A DNA stretch of 64,000 nt from Acinetobacter sp. ANC 4173 (GTDB lineage Bacteria; Pseudomonadota; Gammaproteobacteria; Pseudomonadales; Moraxellaceae). The DNA is taken from NCBI RefSeq assembly GCF_004331255.1, contig NZ_SJOF01000007.1, positions 62,001 through 126,000 on the forward strand, written 5' to 3'. Below, in pieces: positions 1 to 9,865 of this stretch. The position numbers and the translations under genes are program-made. Within the stretch, counting starts at the first letter, position 1. Every line of letters starts with the position of its first letter. The notes beneath the pieces are model-generated. The model had not been told where the DNA came from, ran no database searches, and saw only the letters and a list, made by a program, of their open reading frames with translations.

Positions 1-156
1 TGTATTTCTGAAGATTCTAGTGATCTGTTAAAGCAAATTGCAGATGGGCAAGTATTGGCCTTTGATCAACACTTTAACCATGACGAAATTTTGGCTGACT
101 TTGCACAACTGATGAATGATTCGATTCTGATGCTACTTCCACCAGCTGAAGAATAA
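1..156 (+). CDS. C-terminal end of an unrecognised protein (5' truncated by window)
   Basis: The frame is open from base 1 and stops with TAA at 154-156, giving the last 51 residues of a protein whose start lies outside the window. The visible part is acidic and ends in LLPPAEE. I do not recognise the family. A terminator hairpin follows 11 bases later, which supports this being a real gene end. It converges with the sensor kinase gene that follows. Confidence 0.6.
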   Translation, partial: CISEDSSDLLKQIADGQVLAFDQHFNHDEILADFAQLMNDSILMLLPPAEE

Positions 157-167
157 ATCCAAGTTAC

Positions 168-198
168 AAAGGCATTCAATCTCGTTTTGAGTGCCTTT
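168..198. terminator. Bidirectional rho-independent terminator
   Basis: AAAGGCATTCAA at 168-179 pairs with TTGAGTGCCTTT at 187-198 through one G-U pair, with A/T tracts on both sides. It sits between two convergent gene ends (156 and 204), so it can serve both strands. Confidence 0.75.
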
Positions 199-203
199 CC
201 TGA

Positions 204-2093
204 TTATTTCTCTTCTCTAACTTCTAATAATGCTTGAACCACCGTTTTACCCTTTTCAGAGCTGACTTGTAATTCAGCACCTACACGTTCTAAACGCATT
301 TTCATACTTCGAATTCCAATGCTCATCCCATTTTGAAAATTGCTCTTCACATCAAAACCAACACCATCATCCTCAATCGTTAAAATTAATTGGCGCTCAT
401 ACGGAAATACCATAGACACAAAGACATGTTTCGCCTGACTATGTTTCACAATATTGGTCAGACTTTCTTCCAAAACCCGAATAAGGGTCAAACACTGCAA
501 AGCATTCGGCACATAGCCCCAGTTTTGAGGAAAAGACCATTTCGATTCTATGTCCAATTCATCCATGAGTTGGCTAAAACGGTGACGAACTGGCGCCACC
601 CATAAAATTGGATTTTCAGGAACTCGTGAGCCAAGACTTGACCCACTATCAATGATTTGTCTTAAATCATCCCGCAACAACTTTAAAATAGATAGAAATT
701 GCTGATTACTCATATTGTGTTCGGCCTGATCCACAATAATCATGGAACGCACCAAAGATGAACCTAATCCATCATGTAAATCATGTGAAAGATGAATTCT
801 CTCCTGTAAACGAACATTCTCCAATTCCAGCTTATGTTTTTCATTCATACTGGCATATAAATCTTGACTGACCTGATGCATTTTTTCTTCTAGTCTTACA
901 TTAAACTTCTCTACACGGCGAGTATTTCTGGCTAATTTCACCCCTAAAATAAGCACGACAAAGACCGTAATGATTGGAGATGTATAAGGAGAAAGTGGTT
1001 TTATATTTTTATGTAAGTCCGAACCTAGAAGCAAGCTATCAAATAATGCACAAATTAAAATACCCGTAAGACAGAGCAACAGAAATATATACTCTCTATT
1101 TTTAGTTTTAAATGTGATGTAACCTAAATAAAGATAAGTTGCTAAAAACAATAAAATATAGAGGATAAAAATATTAATAAAAACTGGGATAATCCATTGT
1201 AGCGGTGTAAAGAAAATAATAATTAATACGATAAACGTGATACCCCAAATACCGCGTTCTAAGCGTGAAAACTCAATACGAATAAATCTAAGCAAATACG
1301 TACAGAAGCACACCATATAAAGAATAAAGAAGCTAATATTGGCTTGTGCAGAAATCACATTATTAGGAAATGGTTTAGTTTCTGTTACTAGAATATTGGA
1401 AATAAATAAAACCCAAAGTATGCAACTTAGTGCGAACCATGCAAAAGTTGTTTCTGAACGCCTAAAAATCCATATTGAAAAACATAAAAGACCTAGCACC
1501 AATGAAATGATAATATTAATTTCAAATAAAGTTCGCCTATTCCAAACCTGTTGCTGATATTGAGCATCAGCAGCTTGCACATTATGGAAAGAAATCCCTC
1601 CAAGTCCTGCTTTTTGAAAGGCATAACCATTCACATAAATTAAAAATTCATTCTCTCCAGTTTTAAAACTAGATGGCATTAATACCCAATATCTAGGCAT
1701 ATTCCAGCTTTTCGATAAGGGTTCAACCAAATTTTGATCATGCCAAAGCACATTACGATTAAAATAAACTGCACCCGCAGAATTAATATATTCAATCGAA
1801 AATGCAAAAGATTCACTAAGTGTTCCTGAAGAACAATCAGGTTTCCAACGTATTTTATACCACGCACCGCCATTATAATTTGGCTCATGGATAGCCCAAT
1901 TATCAGGCAACTCTACCTCTTTCCAACCCGATGTAGGAATATGATGAATCGAATCCGCTTTTACAAACTGAATCGGTTGTACTTGAATGGTACAATGCTC
2001 ATCTATGGAATAATAAGATGATGCTGCGTCAGTCTGCATATGAATGCAAACCAGTGCAAACATACAAAAAATCCGCAGAATCAATTTGGTCAT
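204..2093 (-). CDS. Membrane sensor histidine kinase, NarX/UhpB-type with 7TM input region
   Basis: This 629-residue protein is the sensor of a two-component pair. Residues 1-24 look like a signal peptide. About 30-185 form an exported domain that resembles the galactose-binding-like domains in front of 7TMR-DISM receptors. About 190-390 carry seven or so hydrophobic segments. A coiled coil (about 395-435) leads to the HisKA_3 dimerisation motif HDLHDGLGSS, where H440 is the expected phospho-acceptor. The HATPase part has an N-box near 542-552 (LEESLTNIVKH) and a G1 box DDGVGF near 575-580. The start ATG overlaps the stop of the upstream regulator gene as ATGA (2090-2093), so the two are translationally coupled. 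The ligand is unknown. Confidence 0.9.
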   Translation of the reverse strand: MTKLILRIFCMFALVCIHMQTDAASSYYSIDEHCTIQVQPIQFVKADSIHHIPTSGWKEVELPDNWAIHEPNYNGGAWYKIRWKPDCSSGTLSESFAFSIEYINSAGAVYFNRNVLWHDQNLVEPLSKSWNMPRYWVLMPSSFKTGENEFLIYVNGYAFQKAGLGGISFHNVQAADAQYQQQVWNRRTLFEINIIISLVLGLLCFSIWIFRRSETTFAWFALSCILWVLFISNILVTETKPFPNNVISAQANISFFILYMVCFCTYLLRFIRIEFSRLERGIWGITFIVLIIIFFTPLQWIIPVFINIFILYILLFLATYLYLGYITFKTKNREYIFLLLCLTGILICALFDSLLLGSDLHKNIKPLSPYTSPIITVFVVLILGVKLARNTRRVEKFNVRLEEKMHQVSQDLYASMNEKHKLELENVRLQERIHLSHDLHDGLGSSLVRSMIIVDQAEHNMSNQQFLSILKLLRDDLRQIIDSGSSLGSRVPENPILWVAPVRHRFSQLMDELDIESKWSFPQNWGYVPNALQCLTLIRVLEESLTNIVKHSQAKHVFVSMVFPYERQLILTIEDDGVGFDVKSNFQNGMSIGIRSMKMRLERVGAELQVSSEKGKTVVQALLEVREEK

Positions 2094-2779
2094 ATAATCC
2101 CTAAAGTTCTCGCTGCACTTACAGCTTTCGTCCTTTTTGAAACGGAAAGTTTCCGATAAATATGCTTAATATGACTTTCTACCGTATAGCGCGAAACAAA
2201 TAATTGCTCAGAGATTTCCCGATTACTTAACCCTTGCGCCACCAAATCTAAAATTTCCTTTTCGCGATTGGTTAAAGCTTCCATATCAACAGGTAAAGCA
2301 TCATGTTGTTGACTTTTATCATGTGAGTTTTCTTGAACTGCAATTTGGTTCAGAATCTCTCGGGCAATAAAAGGATCAATTGGCGCACCACCACGCAAAA
2401 TACTACGGATCGCTAACAAGACTTCAGCATCATCACGCTCTTTTAACACATAACCCGTTGCACCGGCCTTAATGGCAGAGAATAAGCTTGACTGTGTACT
2501 CCATGCTGAAATAACCAGAATTAAGGCACTCGTATCTCTTTCACGCAACCTTTCAATAAACTCGATGCCATTTCCATCTGGCAAACCTAAGTCTACTAAT
2601 GCCAATGAGATCGGAATTTCCTCAATTTTTGCAAATGCTTCTTTAAGATTAGAGACAAAATGTAATGTCTCAGTTTCATATCCCAGTTCAGTTAGAATTC
2701 TTCTTAGACGGTTCTGTATAATTGGCTCATCTTCCAGAATAATTACTGGTACTGGCAACATTGTTTCATCATTGCTCAT
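2090..2779 (-). CDS. NarL/LuxR-family response regulator
   Basis: A 229-residue response regulator and partner of the kinase that follows in the same operon. The receiver domain has the acidic pair E16-D17, phospho-acceptor D63 in LVDLGLPDG, S91 and K113 (VLKERD). The C-terminal GerE-type helix-turn-helix covers about 165-225 (LTNREKEILDLVAQGLSNRE onward). The chosen ATG at 2779 has GGGGTG about six bases upstream. An in-frame ATG at 2791 lacks a clear ribosome site, so the longer form is less likely. The target genes cannot be told; the divergent GOGAT-domain gene at 3094 is the nearest candidate. Confidence 0.9.
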   Translation of the reverse strand: MSNDETMLPVPVIILEDEPIIQNRLRRILTELGYETETLHFVSNLKEAFAKIEEIPISLALVDLGLPDGNGIEFIERLRERDTSALILVISAWSTQSSLFSAIKAGATGYVLKERDDAEVLLAIRSILRGGAPIDPFIAREILNQIAVQENSHDKSQQHDALPVDMEALTNREKEILDLVAQGLSNREISEQLFVSRYTVESHIKHIYRKLSVSKRTKAVSAARTLGII

Positions 2780-3093
2780 GTAACACCCCATTTTTGGTAT
2801 GTACTATACTCAAATTTTTAAGATGACTCATATCCCCATATTTGGGTAAATTAAAGCTTTCTCCTTCAATTTAATACCTATTCTTCTAAGATACACTCAT
2901 CGCTTACTTTTTACACAAAAAAACTGCTCAGTCGCATAAATTAAATGAAAATAAACATGATTGTTATGCAAATCACTCGACTTTTTTAATGATTTATTAG
3001 TGAACGCCCAACACAAATAGTTACTTGTACTCATCATCAAATCTTGGCATTGTGAAATGAAATAAACTTCAGGCACAAGGATGAATTATAACT
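2780..3093. promoter_or_regulatory. Divergent intergenic region between the two-component system and the GOGAT-domain gene
   Basis: About 310 AT-rich bases separate two divergent genes and must hold both promoters. I see no strong inverted repeat or clear -35/-10 pair that I would name. An AAGGATG sequence about 12 bases before the ATG at 3094 is the likely ribosome site of the plus-strand gene. Confidence 0.4.
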
Positions 3094-4764
3094 ATGCCGA
3101 ATCCAGCACAAATTGTACGCCACAAATTACTGAACACCTTTTTTTCGCGTCATTCTGTTTGGTTCACTTTTATTTTTATTACACTTAGCATTACTTGGTT
3201 TAGACTCAATTATGCCCCTCATTATATTTATTATTTCCTCTCAGATACGACGCTTAACGTATTATGGTTAATCAGCACACTGTTAAGTTTGGTCGGCGTA
3301 TATGATTTATTACAGAATCGGCACTCAATTTTAAAAAACTACCCAATCATTGGACATTTTCGCTTTTTATTTGAAGAGTTCCGACCAGAAATTCGGCAAT
3401 ATTTCATTGAATCCGATGAAGATGCTTTACCCTTTTCAAGAATGCAACGCAGCTTAGTTTATCAACGCGCTAAGAATGAAAATTCAGATAAACCTTTCGG
3501 TTCTATCATCGATGTGTATCAGCAAGACTATCGTTTTATGACCCACTCGATTCAACCTTGCCCTCCTGCTGACCCATCTACATTCCGCATCCAAATCGGG
3601 AGTTCACAATGTACTCAACCCTATAATGCCTCTATCATGAATATTTCTGCCATGAGCTTTGGTAGTTTGAGTGCTAATGCCATTCGTGCATTAAACAAAG
3701 GAGCACAATTGGGCAACTTTTACCACGATACTGGTGAAGGTAGTCTCAGTCCTTATCACTTAGAATATGGTGGTGATATTGTCTGGGAACTGGGTAGTGG
3801 ATACTTTGGTTGTCGCACGGAGGACGGTACTTTCGATCCAATAAAGTTCGCGCAGCAGGCCGTACTTCCACAAATTAAAATGATTGAGATTAAACTATCG
3901 CAAGGTGCTAAACCTGGACATGGCGGCATTTTACCTAAAGATAAGATTTCTGCAGAAATTGCACAAATTCGAGGTATTCCCCGCGATCGTGATTGTATTT
4001 CCCCCTCAAAGCACTCAGCCTTCAATACGCCTATTGAAATGCTACAGTTTATTCAAAAATTACGTGAACTCTCTGGCGGAAAACCCGTAGGATTCAAATT
4101 GTGTATCGGTCAGCCTTGGCAGTTTATGGGTATAGTCAAAGCGATGCTACATACGCAAATATTACCTGACTTTATTGTTGTTGATGGTTCGGAAGGTGGT
4201 ACAGGTGCTGCTCCCATCGAACTGATCAATAATATGGGTACACCACTCCGCGAAGGCGTTTTATTTGTCCATAATACGTTAATTGGAGCTGGACTCAGAA
4301 AACACATCAAAATTGGTGCCAGTGGTAAAATTATTAGTGCTTTTGATGTTGCTAACACCATGGCGATTGGGGCTGACTGGGTCAACTCAGCACGCGGCTT
4401 TATGTTTGCGATTGGTTGTATTCAAGCACAGAGTTGCCATACCAACCAGTGTCCCGTCGGTGTTGCAACGCAAGATCAAGATCGCCAAAAGGCAATACAT
4501 GTGCCTACAAAAGCTGAACGTGTTTTCCATTTCCACAAAAACACCCTGCGCGCTTTATCCGAAATGATTGCTGCGGCAGGTCTACGCCACCCTTCAGATA
4601 TTAAAGCCCACCATTTAGCGCAACGTATTAATGATCGTGAAATTAAAAACTATGCTCAATTGCATTTTTGGTTAAAAGACGGTGAGCTTCTGAATTGCGA
4701 AAATAAAGATCAGGAAAACTTTTATTTCCGTATGTGGAATATGGCAAAAATGGAATATTTCTAG
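3094..4764 (+). CDS. FMN-binding glutamate synthase family protein, membrane anchored
   Basis: This 556-residue protein carries the GltS/GltB FMN-binding (GOGAT) domain but no glutamine amidotransferase domain. Two hydrophobic segments near residues 20-75 suggest it is fixed to the inner membrane. Typical GOGAT motifs are present: MSFGSLSANAIRALN, the KPGHGG loop with the following LP segment, VVDGSEGGTGAAP and ASGKI. A cysteine cluster GCIQAQSCHTNQCPVG matches the 3Fe-4S site of glutamate synthases. Stand-alone proteins of this kind are common in bacteria, but their electron donor and true reaction are not settled. It is transcribed alone and ends at a good terminator. Confidence 0.85.
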   Translation: MPNPAQIVRHKLLNTFFSRHSVWFTFIFITLSITWFRLNYAPHYIYYFLSDTTLNVLWLISTLLSLVGVYDLLQNRHSILKNYPIIGHFRFLFEEFRPEIRQYFIESDEDALPFSRMQRSLVYQRAKNENSDKPFGSIIDVYQQDYRFMTHSIQPCPPADPSTFRIQIGSSQCTQPYNASIMNISAMSFGSLSANAIRALNKGAQLGNFYHDTGEGSLSPYHLEYGGDIVWELGSGYFGCRTEDGTFDPIKFAQQAVLPQIKMIEIKLSQGAKPGHGGILPKDKISAEIAQIRGIPRDRDCISPSKHSAFNTPIEMLQFIQKLRELSGGKPVGFKLCIGQPWQFMGIVKAMLHTQILPDFIVVDGSEGGTGAAPIELINNMGTPLREGVLFVHNTLIGAGLRKHIKIGASGKIISAFDVANTMAIGADWVNSARGFMFAIGCIQAQSCHTNQCPVGVATQDQDRQKAIHVPTKAERVFHFHKNTLRALSEMIAAAGLRHPSDIKAHHLAQRINDREIKNYAQLHFWLKDGELLNCENKDQENFYFRMWNMAKMEYF

Positions 4765-4771
4765 CATCAGA

Positions 4772-4801
4772 CAGACTTGGTTATAATTTTAGCCAAGTCT
4801 G
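4772..4801. terminator. Bidirectional rho-independent terminator
   Basis: CAGACTTGG (4772-4780) pairs perfectly with CCAAGTCTG (4793-4801), just after the stop at 4764 and before the end of the convergent hydrolase gene at 4829. The flanking T tracts are only moderate. Confidence 0.65.
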
Positions 4802-4828
4802 TTCAAAACATGAATTTCAAAAATAAAC

Positions 4829-5872
4829 TTAATAATACTCGCCTGTGCTATGCGCATGTAAAAAAGCAGGGATTAGACCTGTTAAAGCGGCACGAATATC
4901 AGCTCGTTCATTAATTAATTGATGAGAACCTTCTTCCAACATCAACAAGGTCTGTAATCGAAATTTTTGACGAATAAACTCAATGTTATAACGCCAGTCT
5001 ACCGTTTGATCTAATGCGCCTTGAGCCAACCAGACAGGTATACGACAAGAAGGTCGCTCTTCCATCTGCTGCATCCACTTCGACATCGCCAAAATCCAGT
5101 CCATACCCATCATACGAGGTTGTAAAGGGTCTTTTAAACGGACAAATCTTAAAAATTCAGGGTTATGATTATTCCGACGGAAATGTCTCGGAACTTGACG
5201 CTTAATTCGACGAATAATGCCTAAACCGACAGAGTTGTGCCACCAAGCAGATTTAGCAGGCCGAATTAAAGGTGACAATAATAAAACACGCTCTACATAT
5301 GGATTTTCACGGCGCTCTGCAAACTCAAGTAAATGATGCATAAGGATTGCACCACCAGTACTTTGTCCAATTCCTAACCATGGTTTAGGAAGTTGTGAAG
5401 CATTTTTTACATATTGATATACCGCATGTAAAACACGCTGATAATGATCAAAATCTTGAATACTCGCAGGCGAACCATTACTTAACCCATGACCTGGTAA
5501 ATCATAAGTCAGCACACTGAAACCTTGTTCAAGTAGTTCACGGATAATCGGCTGATAAATTCCACTGTGCTCTAAATAGCCGTGTAAAAGTAATACCGTT
5601 CCTTTTATTTCTACTTTTCCTTCAGCATTTGCTTTGGGTTGAAACACTTGCACATGCAATTTAAACAAAGGCATTTGTATAAAACCTTGCCAATGTTCAC
5701 AATCCAGCAAATGTAACCCGTACAACTTACGATACGCCTGTAATTCAACTGAGGGGGAAAATGCATGATTCAAATTTAATGGACTTAAAACCTGTGGCGT
5801 CGTATCTCGATTAGGCACAGGTAAGTCTAATTGTTTCAGTATGCTTGGATTTAAAAATGGAATTTCAGGCAT
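4829..5872 (-). CDS. Alpha/beta hydrolase, lysophospholipase/monoacylglycerol lipase-like
   Basis: A 347-residue serine hydrolase of the Hydrolase_4 (S33) type. It shows LLLHGYLEHSG (oxyanion loop), the nucleophile elbow GIGQSTGG and a late histidine in EGSHQLINE. Family members cleave acyl chains from lysophospholipids or monoglycerides; the substrate here is unknown. The start is the ATG at 5872, which shares one base with the stop of the upstream gene (TAATG), with GAGGT as ribosome site. A TTG 18 bases further upstream is in frame but not needed. It is the last gene of the murB run. Confidence 0.85.
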   Translation of the reverse strand: MPEIPFLNPSILKQLDLPVPNRDTTPQVLSPLNLNHAFSPSVELQAYRKLYGLHLLDCEHWQGFIQMPLFKLHVQVFQPKANAEGKVEIKGTVLLLHGYLEHSGIYQPIIRELLEQGFSVLTYDLPGHGLSNGSPASIQDFDHYQRVLHAVYQYVKNASQLPKPWLGIGQSTGGAILMHHLLEFAERRENPYVERVLLLSPLIRPAKSAWWHNSVGLGIIRRIKRQVPRHFRRNNHNPEFLRFVRLKDPLQPRMMGMDWILAMSKWMQQMEERPSCRIPVWLAQGALDQTVDWRYNIEFIRQKFRLQTLLMLEEGSHQLINERADIRAALTGLIPAFLHAHSTGEYY

Positions 5873-6993
5873 TAAGGTACCTCTCGGCAATCACTTGAGC
5901 CGAATAACATGTCGCGAATGGTCGCCAACATTTCATAATTTGCGCGGCGGCTATGATCATAGTTCTGTTGGCTAGGCTGCCAAGCAGTTAATTCTGTTGG
6001 CATTGGCGCTTCAATAGGCACCGTCTCAATTCCATTTAAAGCAAATAAACGGCGCGTTCTAGGCATATGATATTGATCAGTAATGAGAATCACGGTTGGT
6101 GCTCCTCCTTTCTTTTGTAATAATAGCGAGCTAAAACGTGAATTTTCACAGGTGTTCATACTTCTATTTTCTAATAGTTTTGCATCGACACCACGCTCTT
6201 TTAACCAACGCTGCATATAAGGAGCTTCTACTCCACTTAGTACAATCGGTAAGTTATACACTTTCTCTACAGCTAGAGTTTTCTCTAGTCTTAATTTTGT
6301 ATAGTCATTCACGACTATATCTTTTCTATTTTTATCTAAAGTTAAACCACCACCCAACACCACAATGGCATAAGGTTGAGATAAAGCCCCTTTCGGCATT
6401 TCATTCTGTTCTTTAATTTGAGCAATATCTTTTTCAATTTGCCGTGCGTCAACACTTTCAACTACAGGTTTTACTTCATGTATCTGTAGAAAATCCAGAT
6501 ACTTTTCCATCAAGGCTTTATTTTCCTTGCTGTCTAACTCTAATAAATCTTTTACATTTTGTGTTGGATCTTCAGGCGCTGAGGCGGCTTGCTTTGGATC
6601 TGCCAAAAGCGGAACTTGAGGGCGTTCTCCTTCCTCGTTTTGTGCTTGCTGTTCTTTATTAATCACGTCTTGCAGCGCAGTGTAACGTGCCTGAATTTGC
6701 GGTAAATTTTCAGAATTGTTTTGCTGAATTTCCTGTTCCATCAATTTGAGATACGCTTGACGTGCAATCCATAAATTAGAACCAGGTTCAAGATTTTCGG
6801 CTTCGCTTAACGCTGCCATTTTTTGACTTTTTGCCGCCACTTCATTCACTTCTACAGGAACAAAGGTATTTAATGCTTTGACCACCAATTTTGAATAAAA
6901 TGGCGAATAGATAAAAATCACCAGACAGCCCAAAAGTACAAAAAGCAGCGCTGCAATTTGTACAATACGAACCATCCAATGTGTTTTAATCAT
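5872..6993 (-). CDS. YdcF/ElyC/SanA family (DUF218) envelope protein
   Basis: A 373-residue protein with one N-terminal membrane segment (about 8-32), a long charged, Gln/Glu-rich middle region (about 50-195) and a C-terminal DUF218 domain. The DUF218 part begins YAIVVLGGGLTLD and includes MNTCENSRF and TDQYHMPRTRRLF. ElyC and SanA, the known relatives, affect peptidoglycan assembly and envelope integrity at low temperature. Its place three bases after murB fits an envelope role. The 140-residue linker is longer than in ElyC. It overlaps the hydrolase gene by one base. Confidence 0.8.
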   Translation of the reverse strand: MIKTHWMVRIVQIAALLFVLLGCLVIFIYSPFYSKLVVKALNTFVPVEVNEVAAKSQKMAALSEAENLEPGSNLWIARQAYLKLMEQEIQQNNSENLPQIQARYTALQDVINKEQQAQNEEGERPQVPLLADPKQAASAPEDPTQNVKDLLELDSKENKALMEKYLDFLQIHEVKPVVESVDARQIEKDIAQIKEQNEMPKGALSQPYAIVVLGGGLTLDKNRKDIVVNDYTKLRLEKTLAVEKVYNLPIVLSGVEAPYMQRWLKERGVDAKLLENRSMNTCENSRFSSLLLQKKGGAPTVILITDQYHMPRTRRLFALNGIETVPIEAPMPTELTAWQPSQQNYDHSRRANYEMLATIRDMLFGSSDCREVP

Positions 6994-6996
6994 TCA

Positions 6997-8031
6997 TTAT
7001 TCCATGTGTGATTGAATTAAACCAACTGCATTAAAAAGAACTGGTTCTGGCTCTAAGTTGATATTGAACTTATTCGACACAGCTTGCTGAACTGCACGAT
7101 AGGTTGCCTGAACATCCAATAAAGTGGCATCTTCATAATTCACCAAAACCAACGCCTGTTTTGCAAACATACCAACCATACCTAAACGCTTACCTTTCCA
7201 ACCCGCCTGATCAATTAGCCAACCTGCAGCAATTTTAATCTGTCCATTTGCTTGAGGGTAATGGGGCAATTGAGGGAATTTCGTATTTATTTGGTCAAAA
7301 CATTGTGCAGAGATCACAGGATTTTTAAAGAAACTGCCCGCATTCGGATATTCTTTTGGATCTGGCAATTTACTTTGACGAATTTGAATGACTTGATTTT
7401 GTAGATTTTCTGCAGTTAAGTCATCACCCACAGCTTGTTTTAAATCACCATAGCTCAGCTTCAAATCTGCATATTTCAAAAGCTGAAAAATCACTTGAGT
7501 GATAACATAACGCTCAGGTTGATCTTTAAAAATACTGTGTCGATAAGCAAATTGACAATCTGATGCGAGAATTTTAGTAAATTGCTGTGTTACGCGGTCA
7601 TAAACCCGTACCGCCTGAATAAACTCACCAACTTCTACCCCATAAGCACCAATATTTTGTACTGGGGATGCCCCGACTAAACCCGGGATTAAAGCTAAAT
7701 TTTGCAGACCATATAAATGCTGTTCAGTCGTCCATAACACAAAATCGTGCCATACTTGACCTGCACCAACGGCTAGCGTCTTGGTCTGCTCATCTTCATT
7801 TAACGTTTCAATCCCTTGAACATCCATATGGATAACCAAAGCATGTATATACTCAGGCAAAAGCATATTGCTGCCACCCGATAAAATTAAAATATTAAGC
7901 TGTTGCTGTTCTGCATAAGATAAGGCTTCCAGCAACATCGGCTCATTTTCAATTTTTACATAGTGTGATGCGACCGCACTCAAATTTAAGGTGTTAAAAG
8001 GCTTAAGTTGAACGTTATTTTGAATATGCAT
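6997..8031 (-). CDS. murB: UDP-N-acetylenolpyruvoylglucosamine reductase MurB
   Basis: This is the flavin enzyme that reduces UDP-GlcNAc-enolpyruvate to UDP-MurNAc in peptidoglycan synthesis. The 344 residues match the type I MurB length. Diagnostic parts are [10 protein letters not shown] (FAD binding), [25 protein letters not shown] and [10 protein letters not shown], where the serine is the proton donor to the substrate. The gene starts at an ATG 13 bases downstream of the phosphatase stop and leads an envelope-related operon with the YdcF and hydrolase genes. Confidence 0.97.
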   Translation of the reverse strand: MHIQNNVQLKPFNTLNLSAVASHYVKIENEPMLLEALSYAEQQQLNILILSGGSNMLLPEYIHALVIHMDVQGIETLNEDEQTKTLAVGAGQVWHDFVLWTTEQHLYGLQNLALIPGLVGASPVQNIGAYGVEVGEFIQAVRVYDRVTQQFTKILASDCQFAYRHSIFKDQPERYVITQVIFQLLKYADLKLSYGDLKQAVGDDLTAENLQNQVIQIRQSKLPDPKEYPNAGSFFKNPVISAQCFDQINTKFPQLPHYPQANGQIKIAAGWLIDQAGWKGKRLGMVGMFAKQALVLVNYEDATLLDVQATYRAVQQAVSNKFNINLEPEPVLFNAVGLIQSHME

Positions 8032-8044
8032 GCTAAAACCTGAA

Positions 8045-8554
8045 CTAGCCTTTCATCTGTTGTTGAAGTACCTGAACCCAAGCCAAACTACTTGATTCAC
8101 ATTGATCAAGTACACGCTCAAATCCATCATCACCACCATAATAAGGGTCTGGCACTGCTTGTTGAAGGAATTTTTGATCATGCTGACTCATCAGGGCAAT
8201 CTTTGCGCGAAGCATATGCTGCCCTAAAACCAATTGAGCTTGCTGCATCAGGTCTTGAATATCTTCTAAATTTTCATAATCCATTGCCAAAATCAGATCA
8301 AACTCAGCAAAGTCTTGAAGCTTAAGCTGACGCGCGCGTAAAGCAGATAAATCATACCCCCGATGTTTAGCATGTTTTTGGCTTCTTAAATCAGGTGCTT
8401 TATTCGGATGATAATTGCTGGTTCCTGCGGAATCGACCTCAATATTCAGTTGATGTGCATCACAGTAATGTCTAAATACCACTTCTGCTGTGGGTGAACG
8501 GCAGATATTTCCAAGACAGACACATAACACCTTGTAGGGCGTTTGCGATGACAT
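8045..8554 (-). CDS. Low-molecular-weight protein tyrosine phosphatase
   Basis: A 169-residue LMW-PTP. The P-loop near the N terminus reads [10 protein letters not shown], matching CX5R followed by serine, and the general acid is in VPDPYYGG. Relatives such as Wzb and Ptp dephosphorylate tyrosine kinases of capsule synthesis, but there is no capsule locus next to this copy, so its target is open. The ATG at 8554 has GAGGTG five to six bases upstream and is preferred to a TTG 30 bases earlier. It lies 13 bases before murB and is probably co-transcribed. Confidence 0.9.
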   Translation of the reverse strand: MSSQTPYKVLCVCLGNICRSPTAEVVFRHYCDAHQLNIEVDSAGTSNYHPNKAPDLRSQKHAKHRGYDLSALRARQLKLQDFAEFDLILAMDYENLEDIQDLMQQAQLVLGQHMLRAKIALMSQHDQKFLQQAVPDPYYGGDDGFERVLDQCESSSLAWVQVLQQQMKG

Positions 8555-8674
8555 AAGCACCTCAATAGAACGTTTATTTTGCAATGTCTTATGTTAAGTT
8601 ATTTGGAGGATGAATCCCACTAAAACTGTATAACAAAAACACGTAAATATTGATAAAGCATGAAGGAATTGCCA

Positions 8675-9835
8675 ATGTATGACTTTCAGTTTCAAACTGT
8701 TTCCCGAATTATTTCTGGTCTAGGCTCAATTCAAGAACTCACAACGGTCTTGACTGAACAAGGTGGTAAGAAAGTACTGTTGGTGACAGATAACGGCATG
8801 CTACAACAGCAGTTACATCACTCTATTTTAGAAATTCTGGAACATCTATCTTTAGCACATGTTATTTATGCCGATGTCATTGCTGACCCACCTGAGCAGA
8901 TTGTCAATGCAGCGGTAGAATTTGCACAACAGGAAAAAATTGATACGGTGATTGGCTTTGGCGGAGGTAGCTCTTTAGATGTTGCAAAACTCATTGCAAT
9001 CTTAGCCCATCCAGACCAGTCGCAAAAATTGGCTGAACTCTATGGGATTAACAATGCAAAATCACCACGATTACCCTTAATTCTAATTCCCACCACCGCA
9101 GGTACAGGCTCTGAAGTTACCCCGATTTCTATTGTGACTACAGGTGAAACCACTAAAATGGGCATTGTCTCACCCGAACTGTATGCTGATGTAGCCATTC
9201 TAGATGCGACTTTTACCCAAAATTTACCCGCGCATATTACGGCAGCAACAGGTATTGATGCCATGGTGCATGCTATTGAAGCCTATACTTCGAAAATTAA
9301 AAAAAATCTGTATGCCGATATGTTAGCCAAACAAGCATTAAGGCTACTCAATCAAAATTTAAAACTGGTACTAGAAGATGGTTCTAATCTACAGGCACGG
9401 CAAAATATGCTTAATGGTTCGATGTTTGCAGGTCAGGCATTTGCCAATGCCCCTGTAGGTGCAGTACATGCATTGGCTTATCCTTTGGGTGGACATTTTC
9501 ACATTTCACATGGTCACAGTAATGCCTTGGTTTTAACTGAAGTCTTGAAGTTCAATGCACTAAATGCCAAGCATTTATATGCTGAACTGATGACATGGAT
9601 AGACCCTTATAGCAAAGGTTGTATCGATGGATTATGTGATTTATTTATCGATCATATGCAAAATCATTTAGACCGAAGTGGTTTGACTTTAAAGCTCAAT
9701 GCACTAAATGTACCAAAGACTGCCCTTTCAACACTGGCACAGGATGCCATGTTACAAACCAGACTATTACAAAATAACCCACGTGATCTAAGCCTGAATG
9801 ACGCTGAACAAATTTACCAAGCGATTTACGCTTAA
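8675..9835 (+). CDS. Iron-containing alcohol dehydrogenase
   Basis: A 386-residue member of the group III (Fe-ADH) family, which interconverts alcohols and aldehydes with NAD(P). It shows the cofactor motif GFGGGSSLDVAKL, the TTAGTGSEVT segment and the metal ligands in GIDAMVHAIEAY and HALAYPLGGHFHISHGHSNA. The chosen ATG at 8675 has AAGGA eight bases before it. An ATG 15 bases upstream is in frame but has no better site. The thioesterase gene begins 30 bases after its stop, so the two are likely one operon. The substrate cannot be inferred. Confidence 0.9.
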   Translation: MYDFQFQTVSRIISGLGSIQELTTVLTEQGGKKVLLVTDNGMLQQQLHHSILEILEHLSLAHVIYADVIADPPEQIVNAAVEFAQQEKIDTVIGFGGGSSLDVAKLIAILAHPDQSQKLAELYGINNAKSPRLPLILIPTTAGTGSEVTPISIVTTGETTKMGIVSPELYADVAILDATFTQNLPAHITAATGIDAMVHAIEAYTSKIKKNLYADMLAKQALRLLNQNLKLVLEDGSNLQARQNMLNGSMFAGQAFANAPVGAVHALAYPLGGHFHISHGHSNALVLTEVLKFNALNAKHLYAELMTWIDPYSKGCIDGLCDLFIDHMQNHLDRSGLTLKLNALNVPKTALSTLAQDAMLQTRLLQNNPRDLSLNDAEQIYQAIYA

Positions 9836-9865
9836 CTCATCACTTAGCAATGGACATGTAAAACA

